From Endozoicomonas_A sp049275935 (GTDB lineage Bacteria > Pseudomonadota > Gammaproteobacteria > Pseudomonadales > Endozoicomonadaceae), in assembly GCF_049275935.1 (NCBI RefSeq), contig NZ_CP184830.1, positions 1,550,001 through 1,614,000 of the forward strand: a stretch of DNA of 64,000 nt, written 5' to 3'. Positions 54,583-62,775 of this stretch are shown one piece after another. The notes beneath the pieces were generated by a model, which saw only the letters and a list, made by a program, of their open reading frames with translations, had not been told where the DNA came from and did no database searches. Position numbers and translations under genes: made by a program. How positions within the stretch are numbered: position 1 is the stretch's first letter; every line of letters begins with the position of its first letter.

Positions 54583-55497
54583 TCAATCCTGAGACGGAGG
54601 GGTTGGCTCATGTGGCAGATACTCGCTTAGCCCTTCATCGAGCCCGCCGTTGTATAGATCAATACATTGACGTGTCTGTTCAATCAGATCTCCGATTTCA
54701 CGATATTCTTCACCACTATCATTTCGTTTAGGGCTGCTTGGTTCTGGTCCAAAAGCAGGCCTGAGAAAACCTGAATAAAGCAGTAAGGCTTTGTAAGTGA
54801 TAGTGCCTTTTTTCATGTTGATCATCATTTCAGCATCCCAATATTCAGGAGTTTCAGATAAACTACAGACATCAATATGTGAATGGTCATAACATTTGTA
54901 CTTTTTTTTGCTTGCTCCAGCTTCAGTATCTTCTTCAGAAGCTTTTCCTTCATCATCACTGCTGTCACTAAATCCACCCAAAGCATAGTCACTATCATAA
55001 TTATGATAATCAGGGCCTTCGACTACTGCTGATCCTTGATTACGATCAAGATTGGCTCGGCCCAGATAATAAACTTTATCAGTGTTGAAGTGCGTCCGAA
55101 AATATTCAGTCAACAATTGCAAAACAGACGTAAAGTAAGCCTTACTCCTGGCCCCCATTTCAATGAAATTTGATGGTCGAAGTCTCATATCAGGGGGAGT
55201 ATTCACTGCAGTAATTTGGAACCTGGCGGTCACTCTCAGCTCACCATCAACAGTCTGCTCGTCAATTCCCAGAAATCCGTCAGATGAATGGTGATCCCTG
55301 TTAAATGACCATAATGAAACCTCTTCAAGATTGAAAAGGCTTCTGGAGGAGCCCCCCCCTATAAAGGTTTTGAACATTTGCATGAGCGCTAATTCTGCCA
55401 AAGGCAGGTAAGCGTCGTATCTGTCATCTCCAGAATAGCCTGTACAAGGGAGCATCATGGTAACCAGGACTAACACTAACCGAATACCTTGCTTCAT
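54583..55497 (-). CDS. Secreted protein of unknown function
   Basis: 304 residues. A clear signal peptide (MKQGIRLVLVLVTMMLPCTG) precedes a soluble body. An acidic Ser/Asp/Glu-rich segment (FSDSSDDEGKASEEDTEAG) lies in the middle, followed by KKKYKCYDHSH. No family recognised. There are four or more Cys, which may pair in the periplasm. It is probably a lineage-specific exported protein. Confidence 0.7.
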   Translation of the reverse strand: MKQGIRLVLVLVTMMLPCTGYSGDDRYDAYLPLAELALMQMFKTFIGGGSSRSLFNLEEVSLWSFNRDHHSSDGFLGIDEQTVDGELRVTARFQITAVNTPPDMRLRPSNFIEMGARSKAYFTSVLQLLTEYFRTHFNTDKVYYLGRANLDRNQGSAVVEGPDYHNYDSDYALGGFSDSSDDEGKASEEDTEAGASKKKYKCYDHSHIDVCSLSETPEYWDAEMMINMKKGTITYKALLLYSGFLRPAFGPEPSSPKRNDSGEEYREIGDLIEQTRQCIDLYNGGLDEGLSEYLPHEPTPPSQD

Positions 55498-55622
55498 GTT
55501 ATCGGGCCTTTCCCAGCAATGCGCTCATTGAACTTGAGTTCGATTTAAAAAAGACAAGAGCCCCGGCGATTTAGCCATCTTTCGGTTGCAGACTATAGAT
55601 AGCTGACAGGGCTCCTGCGCCT

Positions 55623-55895
55623 ATGATGAGTGTATTCTATGATGTTGATGGTTTCTGTCTGGTTTTAAACAAGAATGACATAAACAACCAACATGCAATA
55701 GCAAAAGACCTCCTGTTATATCGAAAACCCGCCGTATCTGGTGACAAAAACTTTAACCAGCTTCCAACCATGATCTATGGACTTGTTTCTTTGGTTGCTT
55801 TGATGATGGTCATTTTTATTTGGAACCTTCTGGGCTGGGTGTTGTCTAATTTTTATAAGGTTTCACAAAAGGGGTCTAGAGTCCATGAAAAATAA
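55623..55895 (+). CDS. Small single-span membrane protein, unknown
   Basis: 90 residues. The C-terminal half holds one strong membrane segment (TMIYGLVSLVALMMVIFIW). The N-terminal part is polar. The 3' end overlaps the next gene by 11 bases, suggesting a two-gene unit. No ribosome site is obvious before the doubled ATG. Family not recognised. Confidence 0.55.
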   Translation: MMSVFYDVDGFCLVLNKNDINNQHAIAKDLLLYRKPAVSGDKNFNQLPTMIYGLVSLVALMMVIFIWNLLGWVLSNFYKVSQKGSRVHEK

Positions 55896-56283
55896 ATTTA
55901 CGCTAATGATATTGATGGCAACACTGGCAATTAGTGCGGAGGCTGTATCTGAAACTTGCGATATAGTTTTTGCTCATAATAGAGTGAATATAAGCACTCT
56001 TGATAAAGCTGAACTACTGGCAGCTCTTTATAATAGAGCTAAACCTCAAGGATTGGGAATGCTCCACTATGATCCTGCTCCAATGACTGTAGATCAAGCC
56101 AAAGAGCTATTAAGCAAGCGAGCTTCTCATGAATTATATTTTGATTATCTCGCTGGGCGTGTAATGAAAATTGATATTAGTTCTGATGTTATGAAAACAC
56201 GTTTATACAACAGGGATAATGGAGAAAATGCAGCAGAAAAGGTAGCTTGCGCATTAAAACCATCCAAAAAAGATGAGTTCTGA
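55885..56283 (+). CDS. Exported protein of unknown function
   Basis: 132 residues with a signal peptide (MKNKFTLMILMATLAISAEA). The mature part contains LLAALYNRAKPQGLGMLHYD and YFDYLAGRVMKIDIS, which read as a compact conserved domain that I cannot name. It is translated from within the end of the preceding membrane protein gene, so the two may act together at the envelope. A strong terminator follows at 56321. Confidence 0.65.
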   Translation: MKNKFTLMILMATLAISAEAVSETCDIVFAHNRVNISTLDKAELLAALYNRAKPQGLGMLHYDPAPMTVDQAKELLSKRASHELYFDYLAGRVMKIDISSDVMKTRLYNRDNGENAAEKVACALKPSKKDEF

Positions 56284-56320
56284 CATTGGAAATCCTATCA
56301 AATCGCCTGTTATTACGCAG

Positions 56321-56362
56321 CCATTTGAATCCAATATGTTTATTGGGTTCAAATGGTTTTTC
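56321..56362 (+). terminator. Rho-independent terminator after exported protein gene
   Basis: CCATTTGAATCCAATA pairs with TATTGGGTTCAAATGG over 16 positions with one G-T wobble and a four-base loop, followed by TTTTTC. This is a canonical intrinsic terminator 38 bp after the stop. Confidence 0.85.
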
Positions 56363-56449
56363 ATGTTTTAGTAGCATTCGTTATTGATTGCAACATGACG
56401 CCAGTTTCAGAGTCTGTGCCACAGGGATGAATTAAATCAGGGAGTTAAT

Positions 56450-57328
56450 ATGGATATTTCAGGCTTACCCTCTAAAAGGATAAAAATTGATGTACAAAGT
56501 AAAAGTGAAGATAAGTGTTTTCATGGCTTTGCACAGGGATGTATACCAAAAGCTCATATGTTCGAGTTTAAAGATAAAATTGATGGTGGCGCATGCGGTG
56601 ATGTGTATCGGTCAAAGTGCGTAACTGAACGTAAATGTGATATAGCCATAAAAGTTATTCCTTTGATAGGTTGGAAAGCGGAGAATGCTATTGATGAGAA
56701 AAAGACGATAAAAACCTTAATAGCCAATCCCCACCCTAATATTGTTGAATACTTTGGCGTTCTGGAAGAAGATGACAAAATGTATATTGTGATGGAATTA
56801 GGGAAAAGCAACCTCTATCAATTTTTAGATGAAAACTTCTCAAAATTATCAGTTTCACAATTTCATGAAATTATTTTCCAAGTTCTTGAGATTTTAAATC
56901 ATCTTGAGTCGATAAGTGTTACGCAAATGGATTTCAAACCTGAAAATATGATTTGTCTGAAAAATAAAATAAAATTAATCGATTTTGATAGCGTCCATAA
57001 AAAAGGAACACGTTTTTATCAGCCTCCATCATCACGCCTTATCAATGCTGCACTATTTTTATCAAAAATACAGTTGAAAATGAAATGTGGCGCTCCAAAC
57101 GATAAATATTACGAGTTAACTTATAAGTTTAACAATGCTTGCCTCTCAGATGATTTCAACGAGTCTGATGCAAAAACTTTATCTGAAGATCCTGATATCT
57201 GGCATGATCAGCTTCCTTTAGAAACACGAAAATTATTAAGCAGAAGTTTCATTAATGAAGAGTCTAAGCAAAAACAAGTTATAAAAATGCGAGACAAAAT
57301 TTCACCCAGAAGCGAGCTTGTTTTTTAG
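56450..57328 (+). CDS. Eukaryotic-like Ser/Thr protein kinase, AT-rich
   Basis: 292 residues, codon use far more AT-rich than the flanks. Glycine loop GGACGDVY (46-53), ATP Lys in AIKV (K68), hinge VMELGK, catalytic loop QMDFKPEN (HRD as QMD; D161, K163, N166 kept) and metal motif DFD (178-180) instead of DFG. The activation segment is short (TRFYQPPSS), without a standard APE. The N-terminus has a basic PSKRIKI stretch that resembles a simple nuclear localisation signal. It is unrelated in detail to the three kinases at 40-44 kb. Substrate unknown. Confidence 0.8.
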   Translation: MDISGLPSKRIKIDVQSKSEDKCFHGFAQGCIPKAHMFEFKDKIDGGACGDVYRSKCVTERKCDIAIKVIPLIGWKAENAIDEKKTIKTLIANPHPNIVEYFGVLEEDDKMYIVMELGKSNLYQFLDENFSKLSVSQFHEIIFQVLEILNHLESISVTQMDFKPENMICLKNKIKLIDFDSVHKKGTRFYQPPSSRLINAALFLSKIQLKMKCGAPNDKYYELTYKFNNACLSDDFNESDAKTLSEDPDIWHDQLPLETRKLLSRSFINEESKQKQVIKMRDKISPRSELVF

Positions 57329-57347
57329 AACCTGTAACCTTTGCAGC

Positions 57348-57378
57348 AAGGGTGGCGAACGCAACATGCCAACCCTTT
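57348..57378 (+). terminator. Repeated hairpin after kinase gene
   Basis: AAGGGTGGC and GCCAACCCTT form a stem with one bulge, followed by TTCC. The same hairpin with the preceding GCAGC recurs after the next gene at 58781. The rest of 57329-57628 is AT-rich and shows no other feature except a possible promoter just before 57629. Confidence 0.5.
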
Positions 57379-57628
57379 TCCTGTAATTGTTATCCTGCAG
57401 CCCTGCCGTCAGGGCCAATGTTGATAGAATTTCGAACGAGAATAGAGCTACTAAAATAGCGCTACCTCCGATCACAGTGAAGGCTAGCGTGGCTTTTGGC
57501 TCGTGAATCATCCACTGGAAAAATAGAAAAAACTTTCACACTTCTTCCGACTAATGCCAAAGCAGTCGGCTGGATTTTTTTTTAGGCTTTGCTATATACT
57601 CTGAACACTTTTTATTTAGTAAATAAAA

Positions 57629-58762
57629 ATGCGTTTACTTATCTTTTGCCTATGTTTTTACTCAAGCACTTTGTTTGCTTATTTCGAAGAAATTCACATA
57701 GAGAATATTGTGAGAATTAATTGTGTATTGCTCCCAGTTATAACAACCATTAATTACTTACAGCTTAAGAAGCACTATAATCTGGGATTCGATCAAAATG
57801 TCAGGCCTTTTCACCTTACGACGTTGTCAGTAATTTCAACAATTCTTACGAAAGTCTACCTGATTGATAGAATATTTGCTTCAAGACATCTTGATCGTAA
57901 TTCCAGATCACTGAAACCAAAAATTATTAAAAGTAATTATGCCTATGGCATCATTTTAGAATTTGAATTACTGAATAAAACATTATTGCAAAGTGAAAAT
58001 AAGTCAGACTGCATTCAGTTATTGAACAATTCAATTATTTACCCTGTTTCTATTGACGAAAAATTAAAGTTAAGCATAGATTTAAAAAACATATCATCAG
58101 AGCATAAACTCATGCATTTAGATTCAACATATGGTCAAAAAGGGGATTGGTGGTTTGAAACTTCATGCATTTCAAATAAAGATAAAAATTTAGAAAAAGA
58201 GGAAAAATCAGAAAAAGCAGTTAGTGTTTGTAACAGCTTTGTTTTAACAAATGTTTGCATTGAGCTAAAGAATCCCGAGAAATTATTGCAACTTGAAATT
58301 TTATCAAAATACAGTCTAAACGTAGTGACGGGAGAAGGGCTCAGTAAGTTTATGACTATCAACATGGGTAACAAACGAGCAAAAACCCAGCTGTTAAATA
58401 TTTGTAATTTACAGCATGGGTACTTTGAACTTTACCATAGCAATGAGCCTGATATTAAATCAGCGTTGCAAGATTACATCTTGAACTTACATTTTCTGGA
58501 AGCTGATAACGAGAGAGAAAAGAGCTGGTTGAATACATTGTACATTTTAGGTCATTCTTTTGCCTATGGAATTGTTACTTACGTGTTTTCATATTTTGTT
58601 GACTACGCAAGCTTTTATCTTTTGGCTGAAAGTTGTGCAATTTGTTTAAACCAAGTCCAATACCCGGGAGCATCAGCTTGTGTGTACCACTGGTTTTGCA
58701 CACTGTGTTTAAGTAAAGCGAGAGCAGAACATCCTCGAAGCTGCCCATTATGTGGTATATAA
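57629..58762 (+). CDS. Membrane protein with C-terminal RING-HC finger
   Basis: 377 residues. It starts with a signal peptide or signal anchor (MRLLIFCLCFYSSTLFA). A long Lys-rich body follows, then a hydrophobic segment around 305-333 (AYGIVTYVFSYFVDYASFYL). The C-terminus is a full C3HC4 RING: C336, C339, C351, H354, C357, C360, C372, C375 (CAIC, CVYHWFCTLC, CPLC). Membrane segment plus terminal RING is the layout of eukaryotic membrane E3 ligases. Very AT-rich, as is the kinase upstream. E3 activity is inference. Confidence 0.75.
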   Translation: MRLLIFCLCFYSSTLFAYFEEIHIENIVRINCVLLPVITTINYLQLKKHYNLGFDQNVRPFHLTTLSVISTILTKVYLIDRIFASRHLDRNSRSLKPKIIKSNYAYGIILEFELLNKTLLQSENKSDCIQLLNNSIIYPVSIDEKLKLSIDLKNISSEHKLMHLDSTYGQKGDWWFETSCISNKDKNLEKEEKSEKAVSVCNSFVLTNVCIELKNPEKLLQLEILSKYSLNVVTGEGLSKFMTINMGNKRAKTQLLNICNLQHGYFELYHSNEPDIKSALQDYILNLHFLEADNEREKSWLNTLYILGHSFAYGIVTYVFSYFVDYASFYLLAESCAICLNQVQYPGASACVYHWFCTLCLSKARAEHPRSCPLCGI

Positions 58763-58780
58763 ATGCCTCACGCTTGCAGC

Positions 58781-58811
58781 AAGGGTGGCATACACAGTGA
58801 GCCAACCCCTT
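58781..58811 (+). terminator. Repeated hairpin after RING gene
   Basis: AAGGGTGGC and GCCAACCCCTT flank a 12-base loop, as in the copy at 57348, and both are preceded by TTGCAGC. It lies 18 bp after the stop of the RING gene. Confidence 0.5.
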
Positions 58812-58966
58812 ATATCCTCGCCGGCATGCCCAAGAATTTGTCGCAGATTTTCCTTCCTCTTACTTTTTCCTACTTTTTCTTGTAGAAGGTTCACGCTATT
58901 GACTCAACCATTGGGTGTAGTCGGTTTTGTATAAATCAGTCATTGTCAGCCTCCGGCAGCCAGTCT

Positions 58967-59470
58967 TCAGTCGTCGATATTGACGCCATTTAGTGGATAC
59001 CAGTCTTCAGTCATTATTTGCTCGTAAGACCACGGGCACTGATCCGGGAAACTATTTTCATTTAACTTTTGATTTTTATTAACATAAATATTCATTTCTT
59101 TAATCGCATCTTTTTTACCGTCAGGATATGTACTGTTTAGTACATCTTCTATTTGTGGTTTTAGACAAGGATTATCCGCAATAAGTTTGTTAATGTTGTT
59201 TCTTGATCTGTTGATAGTAATTAACCATACCCTTGGTACTCTTTCAGTTGCTACAGTGCCTATTAATACACTTGTTTGATAATCACATTTCAGAAGATGA
59301 GTTATCAAAGTAGCTAAACGATTTTTTAACTCACGAATATGGTCCTTAATGCCCAACTCCAGCTCCCCCATCAAATTCTCTATGTCAAGCTGGTCAAACT
59401 GTCGCTGAGCAAGTAGCTCCCGCTGTAGGGTAAGCCATTGGTGATAATCTTTGTCATACAAGTTTTCCAT
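58967..59470 (-). CDS. DUF29 family protein
   Basis: 167 residues from the ATG at 59470, chosen because GGAGGT stands five bases upstream; longer in-frame starts would run into dnaB. It has the typical DUF29 order: NLYDKDYHQWLTLQRELLAQ, FDQLDIENLMGELE, a helical middle (LITHLLKCDYQT), then DNPCLKP and a C-terminal FPDQCPWSYEQIMTEDWYP. The function of the family is unknown. It lies downstream of dnaB on the same strand. Confidence 0.85.
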   Translation of the reverse strand: MENLYDKDYHQWLTLQRELLAQRQFDQLDIENLMGELELGIKDHIRELKNRLATLITHLLKCDYQTSVLIGTVATERVPRVWLITINRSRNNINKLIADNPCLKPQIEDVLNSTYPDGKKDAIKEMNIYVNKNQKLNENSFPDQCPWSYEQIMTEDWYPLNGVNIDD

Positions 59471-59606
59471 AAATACCTCCATTGCCCTACCACTGTAGGC
59501 AATTAACAGAAGGGAATCAAAATGAATTACCAAAGCACAGATGCCTTTTTCAATATCGACAGACCGGGTCCAGTACCTGTGCGCAAGAGCGTTAATAACT
59601 TCCTGC

Positions 59607-61010
59607 TTATTCATCATCAAAGTTGACATAAGCATCGGGGGCAAGATTCTCAAACCGGGTGTACTGACCAATAAAGGCCAATCTTACTGAACCGATAGGG
59701 CCGTTACGCTGCTTACCAATGATGATCTCACCAATACCCTTAAACTCGGTATCCGGGTTATAGACCTCGTCACGGTAGATAAACATGATGACGTCGGCAT
59801 CCTGCTCAATCGCTCCGGATTCACGGAGGTCGGAGTTGACCGGACGCTTGTTGGGGCGTTGCTCCAGAGACCGGTTAAGCTGAGACAGCGCAATCACCGG
59901 TACGTTAAACTCCTTGGCGATGGCTTTCAGGGATCGGGAAATTTCCGAAATTTCGTTGGTACGACCTTCGCTGAAACCGGGAATCTGCATCAGCTGCAGA
60001 TAGTCGATCATAATCATGGCCATGTCACCATGTTCACGAACTACACGACGAATACGGGAACGCATTTCTGAAGGACTGATGCCTGCGGTGTCATCAATAA
60101 ACAGTTTTTTGTCCTTGATTTTCTCCACCGCTGACACCAGCTTCGGCCAGTCGTCTTCTTCCAGCTTACCGGAACGCACTTTGCCCTGATTGATTCGGCC
60201 CAGAGAGGACAACATACGCATCATCAGCTGCTCAGAGGGCATTTCGAGGCTGAAGACCATGACGACTTTTTCGGTATTTAGCAGGGCGTTTTCGACCAGG
60301 TTCATCGCGAACGTCGTTTTTCCCATCGACGGCCTGGCAGCAACAATAATCATATCCGACGGCTGCATACCCGAGGTCATATTGTCCAGATCACTAAAGC
60401 CTGTGGTGATACCGGTAATGGCATCGCCAGCGTTAAAAAGCTCATCAATTTTCTGAACCGTGTTGTCCAGGATTTCCCGAACACTCACCGGGCCACCGGT
60501 TTTGGGGCGCTCTTCAGCGATGTTGAAAACCAGTCGTTCAGCTTCATCCAATACTGTCTGGCTGTCCCGACCTTCCGGATTGTAGGCGCTTTCAGCCATC
60601 TTCTGACTGGCATTGATCACCTTTCTGAAAACAGAACGCTCCTGAATGATTCCGGCGTAAGCCTCAATATTGGCAATACCGGCAACATTGGCCACCAGCT
60701 CGGTGATGTACACCATACCACCGGCCTGTTCCAGTTCGTCCTGATTCTCCAGGGTGGCGGCCAGTGTCAGGGGGTCAAAGGGAAGCGTCTCATTCGCCGA
60801 TTTAGCCATCGACGAGAAAATAATTTTGTGACGGGGATGATAAAAGTCGTCAGCCGTGATCTTGTCGGCCACTTTATCCCAGGCTTCATTATCCAGCAGC
60901 AGACCACCGAGCACAGATTGCTCCGCCTCAATGGAGTGAGGGGGGGTCTTCAGGCTTACGGTTGCTTCATCAATGGGCAGTTCGCTTTCTTGGGGCAGTG
61001 CTTCCAGCAT
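59607..61010 (-). CDS. dnaB: Replicative DNA helicase DnaB
   Basis: 467 residues, normal length. The N-terminal domain (SIEAEQSVLGGLLLDNEAWD) binds primase, and the RecA-type motor follows: Walker A ARPSMGKTTF, Walker B MIMIDYLQLM, and the C-terminal IALSQLNRSLEQRPNKRP and DADVIMFIYRDE. It unwinds DNA at the replication fork as a hexamer on the lagging-strand template. No intein is visible. It is divergent from tatABC, with 195 bp between them that must hold both promoters. Confidence 0.97.
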   Translation of the reverse strand: MLEALPQESELPIDEATVSLKTPPHSIEAEQSVLGGLLLDNEAWDKVADKITADDFYHPRHKIIFSSMAKSANETLPFDPLTLAATLENQDELEQAGGMVYITELVANVAGIANIEAYAGIIQERSVFRKVINASQKMAESAYNPEGRDSQTVLDEAERLVFNIAEERPKTGGPVSVREILDNTVQKIDELFNAGDAITGITTGFSDLDNMTSGMQPSDMIIVAARPSMGKTTFAMNLVENALLNTEKVVMVFSLEMPSEQLMMRMLSSLGRINQGKVRSGKLEEDDWPKLVSAVEKIKDKKLFIDDTAGISPSEMRSRIRRVVREHGDMAMIMIDYLQLMQIPGFSEGRTNEISEISRSLKAIAKEFNVPVIALSQLNRSLEQRPNKRPVNSDLRESGAIEQDADVIMFIYRDEVYNPDTEFKGIGEIIIGKQRNGPIGSVRLAFIGQYTRFENLAPDAYVNFDDE

Positions 61011-61205
61011 GATTCATGAATACCAAAATCGTAGCTTACAGAATACAGCAACTTGATGAGTGACTAAACTGCTTAATCATTCGATTTGATTGAGGGTGAA
61101 TTGCAAGTGTCCAGAGTATGCTTCACAGTCAGGGGCTTGTCATAATTTCTCCATAATGAAACGCTATAGTGACCACTTTCAAAGAATCATAAAGGAAGAA
61201 TCACT

Positions 61206-61427
61206 ATGGGCCTAGGCGGTATCAGTATCTGGCAACTGTTAATCGTACTTTTGATCCTTGTCATGCTGTTTGGCACCAAACGACTTAAGGGTCTTGGCAG
61301 TGACCTGGGTGGAGCGATCAAGGGCTTCAAGAAGAGCATCAGCGATGACTCAAGTTCAGCAGAAATCCCTGCGGGCAATAGCCAGGACACCGAAAAGAGC
61401 AGGGAACTGAGTCATAACAAAGCCTGA
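61206..61427 (+). CDS. tatA: Sec-independent translocase subunit TatA
   Basis: 73 residues. The N-terminal membrane helix (ISIWQLLIVLLILVMLFG) is followed by the hinge FGTKRLKGLGSDLG and an amphipathic helix with FKK. It forms the size-adjustable pore for folded proteins carrying twin-arginine signals. The ribosome site AAGGAAGAA lies just before the ATG. It is first in tatABC; tatB follows after 10 bp. Confidence 0.96.
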   Translation: MGLGGISIWQLLIVLLILVMLFGTKRLKGLGSDLGGAIKGFKKSISDDSSSAEIPAGNSQDTEKSRELSHNKA

Positions 61428-61437
61428 GGACTTCAGC

Positions 61438-61731
61438 GTGTTTGATATTGGCTTTGCCGAACTGCTGGTTATCTCAGTGCTCGCCCTGGTGATTCTGGGG
61501 CCTGAGCGCTTGCCTTACGCGATAAAAACCAGTCTGCAGTGGATCAACTATCTGCGCAGCAGCGCCAGCACTATAAGAGAAACGGTCAATAGAGAGCTAA
61601 AGGTCGATGAGATCAAGCAGGATCTTCAGCTGGAGGAGCTGAATCAACAGGTTCGATCTCTAAAACAGGAAGCAACCGTAGCTACTGAAAACCTCTCCAA
61701 ACCATCCGATTCCAAAATAAAGGCAGCCTGA
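61438..61731 (+). CDS. tatB: Sec-independent translocase subunit TatB
   Basis: 97 residues, GTG start. The N-terminal helix (MFDIGFAELLVISVLALVIL) with the conserved Glu and GPERLP motif is typical of TatB, followed by an amphipathic and charged tail. With TatC it makes the signal-peptide receptor. It is short for the family; E. coli TatB is longer. The TGA stop lies in the loop of a strong hairpin (61717-61744) that separates it from tatC. Confidence 0.94.
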   Translation: MFDIGFAELLVISVLALVILGPERLPYAIKTSLQWINYLRSSASTIRETVNRELKVDEIKQDLQLEELNQQVRSLKQEATVATENLSKPSDSKIKAA

Positions 61732-61744
61732 GCGCTGCCTTTAT
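61717..61744 (+). terminator. Hairpin overlapping tatB stop, possible attenuator
   Basis: ATAAAGGCAGC and GCTGCCTTTAT form a perfect 11-bp stem with a six-base loop, followed by TTG. It has the shape of an intrinsic terminator with a weak U-tract and sits between tatB and tatC inside one operon, so it may lower tatC expression relative to tatAB or protect the upstream mRNA. Confidence 0.6.
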
Positions 61745-61765
61745 TTGATGCCTGCCGAGACATTT

Positions 61766-62512
61766 ATGAAGACTGAAACCCCAACGGTTCAATCAGAACA
61801 ACCCCTGATTCAGCATCTACTTGAGTTACGTACTCGTGTGCTGAAAAGTATGGTGATTACCCTGCTGTTCTTTGTCGGGCTGTTTTACTTTTCCAATGAC
61901 ATTTACGAGCTGGTTTCCGAGCCTCTGCGCCTGCTAATGCCCGAAGGCACCAGTATGATAGCCACCGATGTAGCCTCCCCTTTCTTTGCTCCGTTTAAAC
62001 TCAGTCTTGTGCTCTCCCTGTTTATGGCCATTCCCTTTATTCTCCATCAGGTCTGGGGATTTATTGCTCCCGGCCTGTACAAGAATGAAAAGCATCTGGC
62101 CATTCCATTACTCATAACCAGCGTCATACTCTTTTATACCGGTGTCGCTTTTGCCTATTTTGTGGTGTTCCCACTGATCTTTGGTTTCTTTACCACGACC
62201 GGGCCTGAAACGGTCACCATGATGACCGACATCAGTAGCTACCTGAACTTTATTCTTAAACTGTTTTTTGCCTTCGGGCTGGCCTTCGAAATCCCTGTCG
62301 CAACGCTGTTACTGATCTGGTCTGGCATGAGCACCGTTGAATCCCTCTCCAGGAAACGTCCTTATATCGTGGTGGGCTGTTTTGTGATCGGTATGCTTCT
62401 GACACCACCCGACGTTATCTCCCAGAGCCTGCTGGCTGGACCTATGTGGATGTTGTTTGAACTTGGACTTTTGTTTGCCAGGATGACGCCTTTTATGAAA
62501 AAGTCTTCTTGA
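61766..62512 (+). CDS. tatC: Sec-independent translocase subunit TatC
   Basis: About 248 residues from the ATG at 61766; TTG at 61745 and ATG at 61748 are in-frame alternatives that would begin inside or right after the hairpin. The sequence shows the family N-terminus (PLIQHLLELRTRVLKSM), the loop FYFSNDIYELVSEPL, and six membrane segments (FALVFPLIFGFFTT type, RKRPYIVVGCFVIGMLLTPP). It is the multi-span core of the twin-arginine receptor. It ends close before a 263-bp gap. Confidence 0.95.
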   Translation: MKTETPTVQSEQPLIQHLLELRTRVLKSMVITLLFFVGLFYFSNDIYELVSEPLRLLMPEGTSMIATDVASPFFAPFKLSLVLSLFMAIPFILHQVWGFIAPGLYKNEKHLAIPLLITSVILFYTGVAFAYFVVFPLIFGFFTTTGPETVTMMTDISSYLNFILKLFFAFGLAFEIPVATLLLIWSGMSTVESLSRKRPYIVVGCFVIGMLLTPPDVISQSLLAGPMWMLFELGLLFARMTPFMKKSS

Positions 62513-62775
62513 GAACGACCCTGCGCCAAGGTCCGTATTTATCGGGAAAGCCTGGCAAGATTTAAAGCGATAGCACGCCATTTTCGGCCTGCAAAAAGCC
62601 ATATACTTAAGCCACCAAAAGACCGAGATAACTACTTGTTTTTATTACATAAAAAAGTAGAAAAAGAAATAAACCGACATTTGGCCGGAAGCTAAATAGG
62701 CAATTAGACGCTTTATAAACCGTCAAATAGACGCTAGAGTAATAGACAATTAGCCGAAACTTGAAGCACCTTCTG
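62513..62775. other. Gap between tatC and ATPase gene
   Basis: No gene seen. Its second half is AT-rich and has short near-direct repeats (CAATTAGACGCT, CAAATAGACGCT, then GACAATTAGCC) within 62700-62757, just upstream of the ATPase start; they could be a regulator site. Confidence 0.35.

Noticed and set aside
54349..54630. Plus-strand ORF of 93 codons between fic and the secreted-protein gene
   Set aside because: It overlaps the 3' end of the secreted-protein gene, has no ribosome site and an unconvincing sequence.
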